Positions 26,891 through 35,524 of a DNA stretch of 64,000 nt are shown piece after piece. The notes below the pieces were generated by a model. It did no database searches and had not been told where the DNA came from. It saw only the letters and a program-made list of their open reading frames with translations. Source of the stretch: Collinsella aerofaciens. Lineage in GTDB: Bacteria; Actinomycetota; Coriobacteriia; Coriobacteriales; Coriobacteriaceae. Position 1 is the stretch's first letter, and every line of letters starts with the position of its first letter. The stretch covers positions 186,001 to 250,000 of the forward strand of contig NZ_JADMSU010000001.1 of the NCBI RefSeq assembly GCF_015561195.1. Reading direction: 5' to 3'. A program made the translations under genes and the position numbers.

Positions 26891-27106
26891 TCTCGATCTG
26901 TAACAGTAAGAGGGTTATTCCTCCTCTATCTGTTACAGATCGAGATGTTTCCCTGGCGGCTTGTCTGTTTATCTAAATCTATAACAGCAAGAACGGCTTT
27001 CAGCCTCTTCGTGTTATAGATCGAGATGTTATCGACCATCCCTTGGCATTGTCTCGATCTGTAACTATAAGGAGGGTTTTCAGCCCGCCCGTGTTACAGA
27101 TCGAGA
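26891..27106. repeat. Three tandem palindromes at about 80-bp period
   Basis: There are three 55-bp inverted repeats (26891-26945, about 26971-27026, 27052-27106) separated by two 25-bp spacers. Arms in units 1 and 3 are TCTCGATCTGTAAC and its complement; unit 2 has ATCTATAACA arms with a decayed left end. The loops differ but keep a purine-rich half and a pyrimidine-rich half, so each can fold further. No coding frame is present. Confidence 0.85.
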
Positions 27107-27150
27107 CAAACCTGAAGCATGGTTGGCGCCAAACCCGCTGACTTATCGAC

Positions 27151-27191
27151 AAAAAAGAAACGGGCCCTGTCCCATATAGAGACAGAGCCCG
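27151..27191 (-). terminator. Terminator of tRNA-Thr (TGT)
   Basis: Stem CGGGCTCTGTC with GACAGGGCCCG (27161-27171, 27181-27191) followed by TTTCTTTTTT on the minus strand, about 10 bp after the tRNA. Confidence 0.88.
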
Positions 27192-27200
27192 AAACTTTCA

Positions 27201-27275
27201 TGGAGCCAGTGACAGGAATCGAACCTGCAACCCACTGATTACAAATCAGTTGCGCTACCGTTGCGCCACACTGGC
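27201..27275 (-). tRNA. tRNA-Thr (TGT)
   Basis: A full cloverleaf. The acceptor is GCCAGTG with CACTGGC, the anticodon loop is TTTGTAA, the T-arm is AGGTTCGATTCCT, and CCA is encoded. A possible promoter (TTGCGC, 17 bp, TATTCT) lies upstream at about 27310-27335. Confidence 0.96.
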
Positions 27276-27359
27276 ACACTTGGCGCTTTCGCGCGAAGCC
27301 AGTTAAGAATAAAGGAATTACGGACGGGGCGCAACAGACCCTTCGACCGACCACATCTC

Positions 27360-27425
27360 AAAACTATTCGCCAGAACGAATAGTTTTATCTGTTCGCCAA
27401 AACAAAAAACTATTCGTTTTGGCGA
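27360..27425. repeat. Two overlapping-theme palindromes (AACTATTCG)
   Basis: AAAACTATTCG pairs with CGAATAGTTTT (27360-27370, 27377-27387). TCGCCAAAAC pairs with GTTTTGGCGA (27394-27403, 27416-27425), with AACTATTCG repeated inside the second loop. The stretch is AT-rich against the surroundings. Confidence 0.75.
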
Positions 27426-27430
27426 GACCG

Positions 27431-27460
27431 ACCTGCAACCCACTGATTACAAACCAGTTG
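27431..27460 (-). repeat. Partial duplicate of tRNA-Thr (TGT)
   Basis: 30 nt match 27223-27252 of the intact tRNA with one difference. They span the anticodon arm through the start of the T-stem. No acceptor or D-arm is present, so it is not a functional tRNA. It looks like an integration or recombination scar. Confidence 0.75.
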
Positions 27461-27500
27461 GCTGGTCAATCGAGAAAGCAACTCCCCATAGAAGGGTTAC

Positions 27501-28178
27501 CTACCTCCCGCGCAGGGCCTTGAGCTTGGCCAGGGCATCGGGACTCAGGCGGCTGCCCAGAGTCATCTTGATCTGCGGAGCTTCCTCTGCCTCGTGAACG
27601 TCGTTATCGATCTGTTTGATCTCGTCCACCAGCATACGGCTCGAGATGCGCGTAACGCCCTTGCCCATGACGACGGCTTGAATTGTGCCGTCACTCGATA
27701 CCACGGAGCACGCGCGGCCCTCCTCACGTGCCTCGATGCAGAGCTTCTGCACCACGGTATCGGCAGAGACGCCCGTCGGCGAAAACTCAATGCGCACGCC
27801 GCGAGCTGGCAGGTTGGGGCGCTCGCTGGAGATATTACCCGCACCGTCAAACACGATCACGGCCTCGTAACGGCCCTGGGCAAACGCAGCTACGTCATTA
27901 ATGAGCGCCGTGCGCGCCATATCGTGGACGTCGCTGGAATACGGATCGTCGGAATGGTCGTACACGAGCTTTTCGTAGCGCGGCGTGCAGTGGATCACGT
28001 TGTAGCCGTCGACCACCAAAAGCTCAGGCTTATTGGAGTGCACCGTCGAGACCGGATCGGCGATGGCCTGCGCAAACGCATTGCCGCCCACGCCATAGGT
28101 CGCGGCCGAAACAATCGGCTTGGCCGAGCCCTCGCCAAAGCGCTTGGCCTTGGACTTGGCGCGGTTCTTCTTGGACAT
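27501..28178 (-). CDS. NYN-domain endoribonuclease, YacP/Rae1-like
   Basis: A 225-residue protein. A basic N-terminus (SKKNRAKSKAKR) precedes the NYN domain: ELLVVDGYNVIHCTPRY with a metal-binding Asp, ALINDVAAFAQGRYEAVIVFDGAG and ACSVVSSDGTIQ. In Bacillus, Rae1 (YacP) cleaves mRNA in the ribosome A site and its gene lies in the cysS-mrnC-rlmB-yacP series; here cysS-rlmB-NYN keeps that order. The start ATG follows gaggag, which overlaps the rlmB stop. Confidence 0.88.
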   Translation of the reverse strand: MSKKNRAKSKAKRFGEGSAKPIVSAATYGVGGNAFAQAIADPVSTVHSNKPELLVVDGYNVIHCTPRYEKLVYDHSDDPYSSDVHDMARTALINDVAAFAQGRYEAVIVFDGAGNISSERPNLPARGVRIEFSPTGVSADTVVQKLCIEAREEGRACSVVSSDGTIQAVVMGKGVTRISSRMLVDEIKQIDNDVHEAEEAPQIKMTLGSRLSPDALAKLKALRGR

Positions 28179-28181
28179 GCG

Positions 28182-29096
28182 CTACTCCTCCCCCATGAGC
28201 TCGCCGGCATTGCGGCGCAGCCACTCAAAGCACAGCGCGGTGGTCGCCTGGGCAACATTGAGACTCTCGGTCATGCCGCGCTGGGGAAGCTTGGTCAAAA
28301 AGTCGCATTTCTCAAGCACCAGGCGCGAGATGCCGTCGCCCTCGGAGCCCATGACGAGCGCAACGCGGCCCTCGAAGGGAGCATCCCAGCAGCTGCCCTC
28401 GGCGTGCTCGGAAGCACCGCCCACCCAAAAGCCGGCGGCCTTGAGGTCGTCGAGCGCTCGAGCGATGTTGGGAACCTGTGCGATGGGCAGATGCATAACG
28501 GCACCAGCAGAGGTTTTGTAGCTGCCCACGGTCACACCGGCGGCGCGCTTGTTGGCAATGATGACGCCCGCCGCGCCCACGACCTCGGCGGAGCGCACGA
28601 TCGCACCAAAGTTGCCATCGTCGGTCACATGGTCGAGCACGACGACGAGCGCCGGTCCGTCACCCGCGCGATCGAGGATATCGGCGACATCGGCATAGGG
28701 GAAATTACCCACCTCGAGCGCGATGCCCTGGTGAGCGCCATGGCTCGACAGCGCATCGAGCTGCGCGCGCGGCACATACTTAATGCGGACGCCCGCGGCG
28801 TTGAGGTCATCGACCAGACGAGACAGGGCGGCATCGCGCTCCCCGCCCTCGGCGATGAGCGCGCACTTGACGGGAAAGCCGGTACGCAGCGCCTCGGCGG
28901 CGGCACGGCGACCTTCGATAAACTCGCCCTTGGGAACCTGGACGTTATCGCGGCTACGCTCGCGCTGCGGGCGAACAGCCTGTGATCGCTCGCGCTGGCC
29001 CTTGGGAGTGGCAGCGCGGTCGTTGCGGCGAATCGGACGCGAGCCAGAAGCAGTCTGCTTGCCTCCACGCGGTGCACGCTTGCGATTGTCGGCCAT
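28182..29096 (-). CDS. rlmB: 23S rRNA (guanosine-2'-O)-methyltransferase RlmB family
   Basis: A 304-residue SpoU/TrmH-type methyltransferase. A basic N-terminal tail of about 55 residues is followed by the substrate-binding domain (EFIEGRRAAAEALRTGFPVKCALIAEGGERD). The knotted SPOUT domain has motif 1 NFGAIVRSAEVVGAAGVIIANKRAAG, motif 2 VMGSEGDGISRLVLEKCD and motif 3 SLNVAQATTALCFEW. It would methylate G2251 of 23S rRNA. It lies between cysS and the NYN ribonuclease gene. Confidence 0.92.
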   Translation of the reverse strand: MADNRKRAPRGGKQTASGSRPIRRNDRAATPKGQRERSQAVRPQRERSRDNVQVPKGEFIEGRRAAAEALRTGFPVKCALIAEGGERDAALSRLVDDLNAAGVRIKYVPRAQLDALSSHGAHQGIALEVGNFPYADVADILDRAGDGPALVVVLDHVTDDGNFGAIVRSAEVVGAAGVIIANKRAAGVTVGSYKTSAGAVMHLPIAQVPNIARALDDLKAAGFWVGGASEHAEGSCWDAPFEGRVALVMGSEGDGISRLVLEKCDFLTKLPQRGMTESLNVAQATTALCFEWLRRNAGELMGEE

Positions 29097-29129
29097 AAGA
29101 CGGCCTCCTTAAAAACATTTTTCAAACAA

Positions 29130-29172
29130 GATAAAAGAAGCGACCGCTTAAGACGAATAGCTCAAGCGGTCG
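29130..29172 (-). terminator. Hairpin with T-rich tail between cysS and rlmB
   Basis: Stem CGACCGCTT/AAGCGGTCG (29141-29149, 29164-29172), followed on the minus strand by CTTCTTTTATCTT. It likely ends part of cysS transcription before rlmB. Confidence 0.65.
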
Positions 29173-29174
29173 GT

Positions 29175-29278
29175 ACGGGTTTTCCAAGTGCCCGAGATTG
29201 CCGTGAAAGAGGAGCGACGCGTACTTGAGTACGCGAGCGACGGTTTGAACGGCAAGGTCGGGTGCTTGGGAAACCCGT
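29175..29278. repeat. 104-bp palindrome after cysS
   Basis: 30-nt arms (29175-29204 with 29249-29278) match at 25 of 30 positions and enclose a second hairpin (GCGTACTTGAGTACGC, 29219-29234). It begins 5 bp after the cysS stop codon and abuts the terminator hairpin. No coding capacity. Confidence 0.8.
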
Positions 29279-29283
29279 AAGGA

Positions 29284-30750
29284 TTAGAGAGACTTGATAC
29301 GGGTGCCGGCGGCGGTATCCTCGATCGTCAGGCCCAGGTCCTTGAGCTGATCGCGGATGGCATCAGCCAGATCCCAGTTCTTGGCGGCACGGGCCTCGGC
29401 ACGAGCCTCGAGAATCTTGGCAGCGGCCTCGTCCACGTCGTCGCCCGTGTAGGCGACCAGGCCGGCGGCAACGCCTAGCAGTCCCAGCGGCAGCTCGACC
29501 TTGGGCTCGGGAAGCTCGACGCCAAATGTGTCGAGCAACTCAACCAGCGTATCGGCGGCAGCAAGCGCGGCGGCCTTGTCGGCAGCGTCGCCCGCCTGCT
29601 CCAGGTACTGGTTGCACTCGGTCACAAAGCCAAAGACGGCGCCCATGGCACCGGCGGTATTAAAGTCGTCGTCCATGCACTCCTTAAAGGTGGCACGGGT
29701 CTCGGCGGCCTTGGCGGCAAACGCCTCGGATGCCGCCTCGTCGGCATCAGCCGTCGCATGGTTCGCGGCCCAGCGCAGGTTCTCGACCGTACCGGCGATA
29801 CGCGTGAGCGAGTTCTCGGCACCATCCAGGCGCTCCCAGGAGAAGTCAAGCGGCGAGCGATAGCTCGTCTGCAGCATTAGCAGGCGCAGGGCCGCGGCAG
29901 AGTGCTGTTCGAGCACCTCGGCCAGCGTAAAGAAATTTCCGAGCGACTTGGACATCTTCTCGCCGTCGACCAGCAGCATGCCCGTGTGCATCCAGGTGTT
30001 GGAGAAACCCTGGTGCCAGGCGCAGGTGGCCTGGGCGCACTCGTTCTCGTGATGCGGGAAGGCAAGGTCGGAGCCGCCGCCGTGGATGTCGATCGGGGTG
30101 CCCAGGTAGCGATGCACCATGGCGGCGCACTCGGTGTGCCAACCGGGACGGCCTTCGCCCCAGGGGCTCGGCCAGCTGGGCTCGCCGGGCTTGGCGGCCT
30201 TCCACAGGGCAAAGTCGAGCGGGTCGTTCTTGTCCTCGTTCTCCTCGATGCGCGCGCCAACCATCAGATCGTCGATGTTGCGACCCGAGACCTGACCATA
30301 GTTGGGATCGCTGCGCACGGCAAAGTACACGTCGCCGTTATCGGCGGCGTAGGCATGGCCCTGCTCGATAAGCGTCTTGATCATAGCGATCATGGGGCCG
30401 ATCTCCTTGGTGGCGCGGGGGCGCACATCGGGATCGAGCACGTTGGCGGCACGCATGACGCCGATGAACTTGTCGGAGAACTCCGTCGCGACCTCGGCAG
30501 CCGTACGGCCCTGCTCGTTGGCGCGCTTGATGATCTTGTCATCGACATCGGTGAGGTTCTGGGCGAACGTGACCTCGTAGCCGCTCGCGATGAGCCAGCG
30601 ACGAATCACGTCAAAGCTGATGAACGTGCGGGCATTGCCGATGTGGATGTTGTCGTAGACCGTGGGGCCGCACACGTACATGCGGACCTTGCCGGACTCG
30701 ATGGGCTGGAACTCTTCCTTTTTATGGGTAGCGCTGTTGTAGATACGCAT
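29284..30750 (-). CDS. cysS: Cysteine--tRNA ligase
   Basis: A 488-residue class I synthetase. The signature HIGN (36-39), zinc-binding Cys27 in MYVCGPTVYDN, WHTECAAM, HGGGSDLAFPHHENE and KMSKS (in GEKMSKSLGNF) are all visible. The C-terminus has the helical DALR-like anticodon domain. It follows ispF by 3 bp. Upstream sequence shows no T-box. Confidence 0.97.
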   Translation of the reverse strand: MRIYNSATHKKEEFQPIESGKVRMYVCGPTVYDNIHIGNARTFISFDVIRRWLIASGYEVTFAQNLTDVDDKIIKRANEQGRTAAEVATEFSDKFIGVMRAANVLDPDVRPRATKEIGPMIAMIKTLIEQGHAYAADNGDVYFAVRSDPNYGQVSGRNIDDLMVGARIEENEDKNDPLDFALWKAAKPGEPSWPSPWGEGRPGWHTECAAMVHRYLGTPIDIHGGGSDLAFPHHENECAQATCAWHQGFSNTWMHTGMLLVDGEKMSKSLGNFFTLAEVLEQHSAAALRLLMLQTSYRSPLDFSWERLDGAENSLTRIAGTVENLRWAANHATADADEAASEAFAAKAAETRATFKECMDDDFNTAGAMGAVFGFVTECNQYLEQAGDAADKAAALAAADTLVELLDTFGVELPEPKVELPLGLLGVAAGLVAYTGDDVDEAAAKILEARAEARAAKNWDLADAIRDQLKDLGLTIEDTAAGTRIKSL

Positions 30751-30753
30751 TCG

Positions 30754-31248
30754 TTACTCCTTAACGGTTTTCTGTAGCAGGCAGACGGCCCAGGCGCCAA
30801 TTCCCTCGCCTTGGCCTTCCCAACCGAGCTTTTCGGTCGTGGTGGCGGCGACGCCCACGTTTTCGACGTCGACGCCCAGGGCATGGGCAAGGTTGGCGCG
30901 CATGGCATCGCGGTGCGGAGTGATCTTGGGTTGCTGACAGGCAATGGTGCAATCGGCATCGACAAACTCAAAGCCCAGCTCGCGCGCATAGTCCATCACG
31001 CGAGCGAGCAGCACCATCGAATCGGCACCCTCATAGGCGGGGTCGGTATCGGGGAATAGCTTGCCGATGTCTCCCCCGCGGCAGGCGCCCAGAATGGCGT
31101 CGGCCAAGGCGTGCGCGAGCACATCGGCATCCGAGTGGCCCAGCAGGCCGCGCTCGTAGGGAATGTCAACACCGCCGATGATACATCGACGCCCCTCCAC
31201 CAGACGGTGGACGTCGTAGCCATGGCCAATGCGCAGGTTACTGAACAT
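30754..31248 (-). CDS. ispF: 2-C-methyl-D-erythritol 2,4-cyclodiphosphate synthase
   Basis: A 164-residue IspF, the fifth step of the MEP isoprenoid pathway, forming the cyclic diphosphate. IGHGYDVHRL carries the metal-binding Asp and His; GLLGHSDADVLAHALADAILGA and DIGKLFPDTDP are also present. The ATG at 31248 overlaps the end of ispD by 11 bp, so the two steps are translationally coupled. Confidence 0.96.
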   Translation of the reverse strand: MFSNLRIGHGYDVHRLVEGRRCIIGGVDIPYERGLLGHSDADVLAHALADAILGACRGGDIGKLFPDTDPAYEGADSMVLLARVMDYARELGFEFVDADCTIACQQPKITPHRDAMRANLAHALGVDVENVGVAATTTEKLGWEGQGEGIGAWAVCLLQKTVKE

Positions 31249-31966
31249 GGGGAAGGTCCTCTCCCTCGGCCATACGGCCAAGCAGAATCGCGGTTACGGG
31301 ACGAAGGTCCTCGGGCACCGTCACCTTTAGGTTGTCGCGTGGGCTCTGGACGCAGCGGACGCGCCCACCCATGCGCTCGACCAGCGATGAATCGTCGGTA
31401 CCGATAAAGCCCTCGGCGATAGCAGCGGCGTGAGCGCGCTTCATGGCGTCGACGCTAAAGATCTGCGGCGTCTGCGCGGCCCAATAGAGCTCGCGCGGCG
31501 GCGTCTCGACGATGTTGTCGCCATCGACGATCTTGAGCGTATCGATCGCGGGCTGACCGCACACGACACCGTCGAGGGCACGGTCGCTCACGAGCGCGTC
31601 GATAGCGTGGTCGATAGCCTCGGTCGTAATGAGCGGACGGGCGCCATCGTGGATGGCGACATATTCAAAGCCCGCCGGCACCGCGTGCACGCCGGCGCGG
31701 GTGGAATCCTGGCGGGTCTCGCCGGCATCGGCAAAGCTGATGGGCGTGCTATACGAATACGGGCTGATGGCCAGGCGGCGCATCTCGGCACGACGCTCGG
31801 CAGGGCAAACCACGACGATGTGGCCGACCTTATTGCTACGGTCAAATGCGCGGATGGACCAGCTCATAAGCGGACGGCCCGCTACATTGACGAGCTGCTT
31901 ACCACCGGGGTTACCAAAGCGCTGGCCGCTGCCACCGGCAACGACCACGGCGCATACGGGCGCCAT
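31238..31966 (-). CDS. ispD: 2-C-methyl-D-erythritol 4-phosphate cytidylyltransferase
   Basis: A 242-residue IspD, the third MEP-pathway step, joining CTP to methylerythritol phosphate. The N-terminal nucleotide loop is VVVAGGSGQRFG with GGKQLVNVAGRPLM; VAIHDGARPLIT carries the conserved Asp/Arg. The start overlaps the disA stop (TAATG). ispF follows, and ispE is 21 kb away. Confidence 0.95.
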   Translation of the reverse strand: MAPVCAVVVAGGSGQRFGNPGGKQLVNVAGRPLMSWSIRAFDRSNKVGHIVVVCPAERRAEMRRLAISPYSYSTPISFADAGETRQDSTRAGVHAVPAGFEYVAIHDGARPLITTEAIDHAIDALVSDRALDGVVCGQPAIDTLKIVDGDNIVETPPRELYWAAQTPQIFSVDAMKRAHAAAIAEGFIGTDDSSLVERMGGRVRCVQSPRDNLKVTVPEDLRPVTAILLGRMAEGEDLPHVQ

Positions 31967-33033
31967 TATGCGTTCCCCTGTTTGGTGCCCTTCATGCGGT
32001 ACAGGGAATCCGCAAGAATGGCAGGGTTGTTGACGCCAAAGTCGCCCAGGCGCTCCGGATCCTCGCTGATGTCGTCCATGAGCTCCTGCAGCGATCCATA
32101 CTCGTCGACGATTTTCTCGGCCACGCCGTCGCGCACGACGGACACGCGCGAAAGCGTGCGCAGGCCCAGCGGTGTCATGACGGAGTCCTCGTCCAGGTCG
32201 TCGTAACCCAGAACCGCCGCCACATGCTGCGGGTCGGACAAGTCCTTGGGCGTCATACGGCTCAGGTTGGCGCGGATCTTTTCGGCATTGGCCTCGGAAG
32301 AATCGCTCGCGTAGTCGCGGATCATCAGGTCGTACTCGGTATCCATGCTGGAGCCGGCGAGCTGCTCGAGCTGCATCTGCACGAGCTTGCCCTGGTTACC
32401 CAGCTTGACGATGCAATCCTTAAGCTCGGTCTTTGCCTGCTGCATGATCTCGAAGCTCGAGAAGATACCGGTAATGTCGGCGAGCGTAACGTAATCGTCG
32501 AGCTCGAGGGCTGTCAGGCGCAGCAGGGAGCGGTCGAGCGACTGACGGGTGGTCTGGAGCGTGGCGACTAGCTGGTTGACCGAGCTCATGATGGTGGTGA
32601 CGGGCTGGATCTCGTAGCTCTTGCCGTGAACGTACACGTTGACGACGGCACGACGGGCCGAGACCGAGATCACGATGGCGTCGGTGAGCACCGACATGCG
32701 AGCGGCGGTGCGGTGACGCATGCCCGTCTCACTCGTGGCGAGCGAGGGATCGGGATTGAGGTGGAAGTTGGCGCGCAGGATCTGGGTGAGGTCGCCGTCG
32801 ATGACGATGGCACCGTCCATCTTGGAGAGCTCGAACAGACGGTTCGAGGTGAACGAAATGTTGAGCGGGAAGCCGTCGTTGCCGGCAGCAAGCACGTTTT
32901 CGGTGTCGCCAACGCAGATAAGTGCGCCCAGGTGACCGGCGATGATCATGTCGAGGGCGGTGCGGATCGGCTGACCAGGTGCCGTCAGGCGGATGGCCTG
33001 TTCCATACGCTTTTGCAGCTCGTTCTTATCCAA
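31966..33033 (-). CDS. disA: Diadenylate cyclase DisA
   Basis: A 355-residue protein that joins two ATP into cyclic di-AMP and scans DNA for damage. The DAC domain shows DGA (73-75) and RHR (106-108 in TGMRHRTAARM). A helical spine follows, and a C-terminal helix-hairpin-helix DNA-binding domain (LGLRTLSRVSVVRDGVAEKIVDEYG). It is overlapped by ispD, so the two are in one unit. Confidence 0.95.
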   Translation of the reverse strand: MDKNELQKRMEQAIRLTAPGQPIRTALDMIIAGHLGALICVGDTENVLAAGNDGFPLNISFTSNRLFELSKMDGAIVIDGDLTQILRANFHLNPDPSLATSETGMRHRTAARMSVLTDAIVISVSARRAVVNVYVHGKSYEIQPVTTIMSSVNQLVATLQTTRQSLDRSLLRLTALELDDYVTLADITGIFSSFEIMQQAKTELKDCIVKLGNQGKLVQMQLEQLAGSSMDTEYDLMIRDYASDSSEANAEKIRANLSRMTPKDLSDPQHVAAVLGYDDLDEDSVMTPLGLRTLSRVSVVRDGVAEKIVDEYGSLQELMDDISEDPERLGDFGVNNPAILADSLYRMKGTKQGNA

Positions 33034-33259
33034 AGCATCGCTCCCATCGTATACGCTCCATAAACGCTAAATAGTTTCTCACGGTTTGTCCCCGCGGCGC
33101 TCGCGAAATCCGATGCTTACAGAATGAGCGAACACCGCTAAGATAGCTAATTTGGGACGGGCTCTTTTGACTACCCAATCAACCATGTGCCAAGGTTAGT
33201 CTTTTTGTTGCTCCCCCAAGAGGTACACGCGGGCCTGCCCGCAGAGAGGGAGCCAGACT

Positions 33260-33838
33260 ATGGGACTCGTAGAGCTCGTGCTGCTCGCCATTGGCCTTTC
33301 GATGGACGCCTTTGCCGTTTCCATCTGCAAGGGCCTTGGCATGAAGAAGATCAACCTTAAGGTCGCCGTGGTGCTCGGCCTGTTCTTTGGCGGCTTCCAG
33401 GCCGGCATGCCCGTGATCGGATGGGCGCTTGGCAGCCAGTTTATGGGTATCATCGGCCCCATCGACCACTGGATTGCCTTTATCCTTTTGGCCTTTATCG
33501 GCGGCAAAATGCTGTGGGAAGCCTTTACCGAGGACGAGGATGAAGGCGACGGCAAGGATGCCGAAAAGATTGACCTGGGCGAGTACATGATCCTCGCCAT
33601 CGCCACCTCAATCGACGCCCTAGCCGTTGGCATCTCATTTGCCGCGCTCTCGGTCGACATCGTTCCCGCCGTATCGCTTATCGGCGTCACAACGTTTATC
33701 TTCTCCGTTGCCGGCGTGGCAATTGGCCATACCTTTGGCGCGCGATACGAAAAGCCCGCCACCATCGTGGGCGGCGTCGTGCTCATCCTCATCGGGCTTA
33801 AGATCTTGCTTGAGCATCTGGGGATTTTGGCGCTGTAA
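33260..33838 (+). CDS. mntP: Manganese efflux pump MntP
   Basis: A 192-residue membrane protein with six hydrophobic segments. It shows the two family repeats: AIGLSMDAFAVSICKGLG and AIATSIDALAVGISFAALSV, each with a membrane Asp needed for Mn2+ export. The ATG follows gagagggag. The leader contains a hairpin that could hide this site (arms GCTCCC and GGGAGC, about 33214-33254), but I cannot find the yybP-ykoY riboswitch consensus. Divergent from disA. Confidence 0.93.
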   Translation: MGLVELVLLAIGLSMDAFAVSICKGLGMKKINLKVAVVLGLFFGGFQAGMPVIGWALGSQFMGIIGPIDHWIAFILLAFIGGKMLWEAFTEDEDEGDGKDAEKIDLGEYMILAIATSIDALAVGISFAALSVDIVPAVSLIGVTTFIFSVAGVAIGHTFGARYEKPATIVGGVVLILIGLKILLEHLGILAL

Positions 33839-33843
33839 CGAAT

Positions 33844-33880
33844 AACGGCCGCCCAGCATTACGCCAGGCGGCCGTTTTCA
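33844..33880. terminator. Bidirectional terminator between mntP and pepD
   Basis: Stem AACGGCCGCC with GGCGGCCGTT, T-run TTTT on the plus side and TTATT on the minus side, between convergent genes. Confidence 0.85.
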
Positions 33881-33918
33881 TAGCCAGCCGTTTTAGAGCG
33901 GCTTAACCAAGGCGACCT

Positions 33919-35376
33919 TTACGCAGCGAGGCGCTTGAGGACGTCGATGAGCAGCTCGTAGAAGCGCTCGGCAGAAGCGAGCTCCATGCTCTCGTCCGGG
34001 GTGTGGACATCGGAGAGCGTCGGGCCCACGGCGATGGCGTCCAGGCCGTGCAGGGCCTCGGCAAACAGGCCGCACTCAAGGCCGGCGTGAATGGACTCGA
34101 TGCGCAGCTCGGAGCCAAAGAGCTCGCGATAGCTCTCGACAAAGACGTCGCGGACCGGCGAATGCTCGGCATAGCTCCAGCCGGGATACTCGAACTCGAA
34201 CTTGGCGTCGAAGCCCAAGACATCGGCCAGCGTCTGCAGGCGGTCCTTGAACTCGTTCTGCAGCGAGGTGATCGAGGAGCGCGGGGACAGCATGATCTTG
34301 ACCTCGTCGTCAGAAGTGGCAACCACGCCGATGTTGGAGGAAACCTCGACGGAGCCATCGGTGGCGACGTTGCGGCGAATCACGCCGTTAGGGGCAAGAC
34401 GCAGGGCGCGGATGAGGGCAAGCGCGGACTTCTGGCCCATGGCCTCGACCTCGGCGTCGTCGGCAATCTCGACGTTGCAGGTAAAGCCGGGGTCGAAGAC
34501 CTCGAGCTCGGCAGTGACGTCGGCGATGATGTCCTTTGCGATCTGGGCCGCGGCCTCGGCGGCAGCGTGATCGGCGTAAACCAGCTCGGCCTTGCACTCA
34601 CGGTTGATGGCGTTGTCCTTAGTGCCGCCGTTAAAGCTGACGATGGCGGGCTCGCCGGCGACCATCAGGCGGTCGATGATGCGGGCCATGATGAGGTTGC
34701 CGTTGCCGCGCTCCAGGTTGATATCGTTGCCGGAATGACCACCCAGTAGGCCGGAGATGTCGAGCGTGAGGGTGCTGCCGGTCTTGTGCTCGCGCACGAT
34801 GGGGCAGGTGTAGGTAACAACGACGCCGCCGGCGCAGCTGACGGTGGCAACGCCCTCTTCCTCGGAGTCAAGGTTAATCATGGTGCGGGCGCTAATCTGG
34901 GACTTGTCGAGCGTCTCGGCGCCGACCAGGCCAGTCTCCTCGTCGGTGGTGAATACGCACTCGAGGGCGGGGTGAACGATCGAATCGTCATCGAGAACAG
35001 TGAGCATCAGAGCGACGGCGATACCGTTGTCGGCGCCCAGGGTGGTGCCGTTAGCGGTGAGGACGCCGTCCTTGACGACCAGGTCGATACCGTCGGTCGT
35101 AAAGTCGTGCGCAACAGAGCCCAACTTGTCGCACACCATATCGATGTGGCCCTGCAGCATCACGGTCGGAGCATTCTCGGCGCCGGCAGAAGCCGGCTTG
35201 CGAATGATGACGTTGTAGACCTCGTCCTGGTACACATCGAGGCCGCGCTCCTTGGCAAACGCAACCAGGAAATCGCTGATGCCCTTCTCGTTGCCAGACC
35301 CACGAGGGATCGCGCTGACCTCCTCAAAGAAATGGAACAGCTGGGCGGGCTCGTAGCCGGTGATCTTGTAATCCAT
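33919..35376 (-). CDS. pepD: Cytosol nonspecific dipeptidase (aminoacyl-histidine dipeptidase)
   Basis: A 485-residue M20/M28-type metallopeptidase, the same length as E. coli PepD. Zinc ligands are visible in LQGHIDMVCDK, LGADNGIA, TTDEETGLVG and LDSEEEG, with a late HAGLECGLF. It cleaves dipeptides such as Xaa-His in the cytosol. The ATG at 35376 is preceded by aaggagg; a longer frame to 35481 has no site. Confidence 0.94.
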   Translation of the reverse strand: MDYKITGYEPAQLFHFFEEVSAIPRGSGNEKGISDFLVAFAKERGLDVYQDEVYNVIIRKPASAGAENAPTVMLQGHIDMVCDKLGSVAHDFTTDGIDLVVKDGVLTANGTTLGADNGIAVALMLTVLDDDSIVHPALECVFTTDEETGLVGAETLDKSQISARTMINLDSEEEGVATVSCAGGVVVTYTCPIVREHKTGSTLTLDISGLLGGHSGNDINLERGNGNLIMARIIDRLMVAGEPAIVSFNGGTKDNAINRECKAELVYADHAAAEAAAQIAKDIIADVTAELEVFDPGFTCNVEIADDAEVEAMGQKSALALIRALRLAPNGVIRRNVATDGSVEVSSNIGVVATSDDEVKIMLSPRSSITSLQNEFKDRLQTLADVLGFDAKFEFEYPGWSYAEHSPVRDVFVESYRELFGSELRIESIHAGLECGLFAEALHGLDAIAVGPTLSDVHTPDESMELASAERFYELLIDVLKRLAA

Positions 35377-35524
35377 GGTGCCTCCTTGGCGCAACTGGTT
35401 AGACAGTAAGACATGCGACTTGTATATTCCCAGACTTTGCGTGCATAAACCAGTCGAAAACGCCGAGCGCCCTCGCATCATCGGCTAACGGCGGGGAAAC
35501 GCTACTTTATCAAGATGAAGTAGG

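Noticed and set aside
26891-27106. CRISPR-like array (regular 55-bp units and 25-bp spacers)
   Set aside because: Only three units, unit 2 diverged, repeats are long palindromes with variable loops, and no cas genes are near.
27094-27354. 86-codon minus-strand frame across tRNA-Thr
   Set aside because: It overlaps the tRNA and its terminator and has no ribosome-binding site.
33180-33259. yybP-ykoY manganese riboswitch before mntP
   Set aside because: A hairpin with the ribosome-binding site in its arm is present, but the conserved riboswitch loops are not recognisable.
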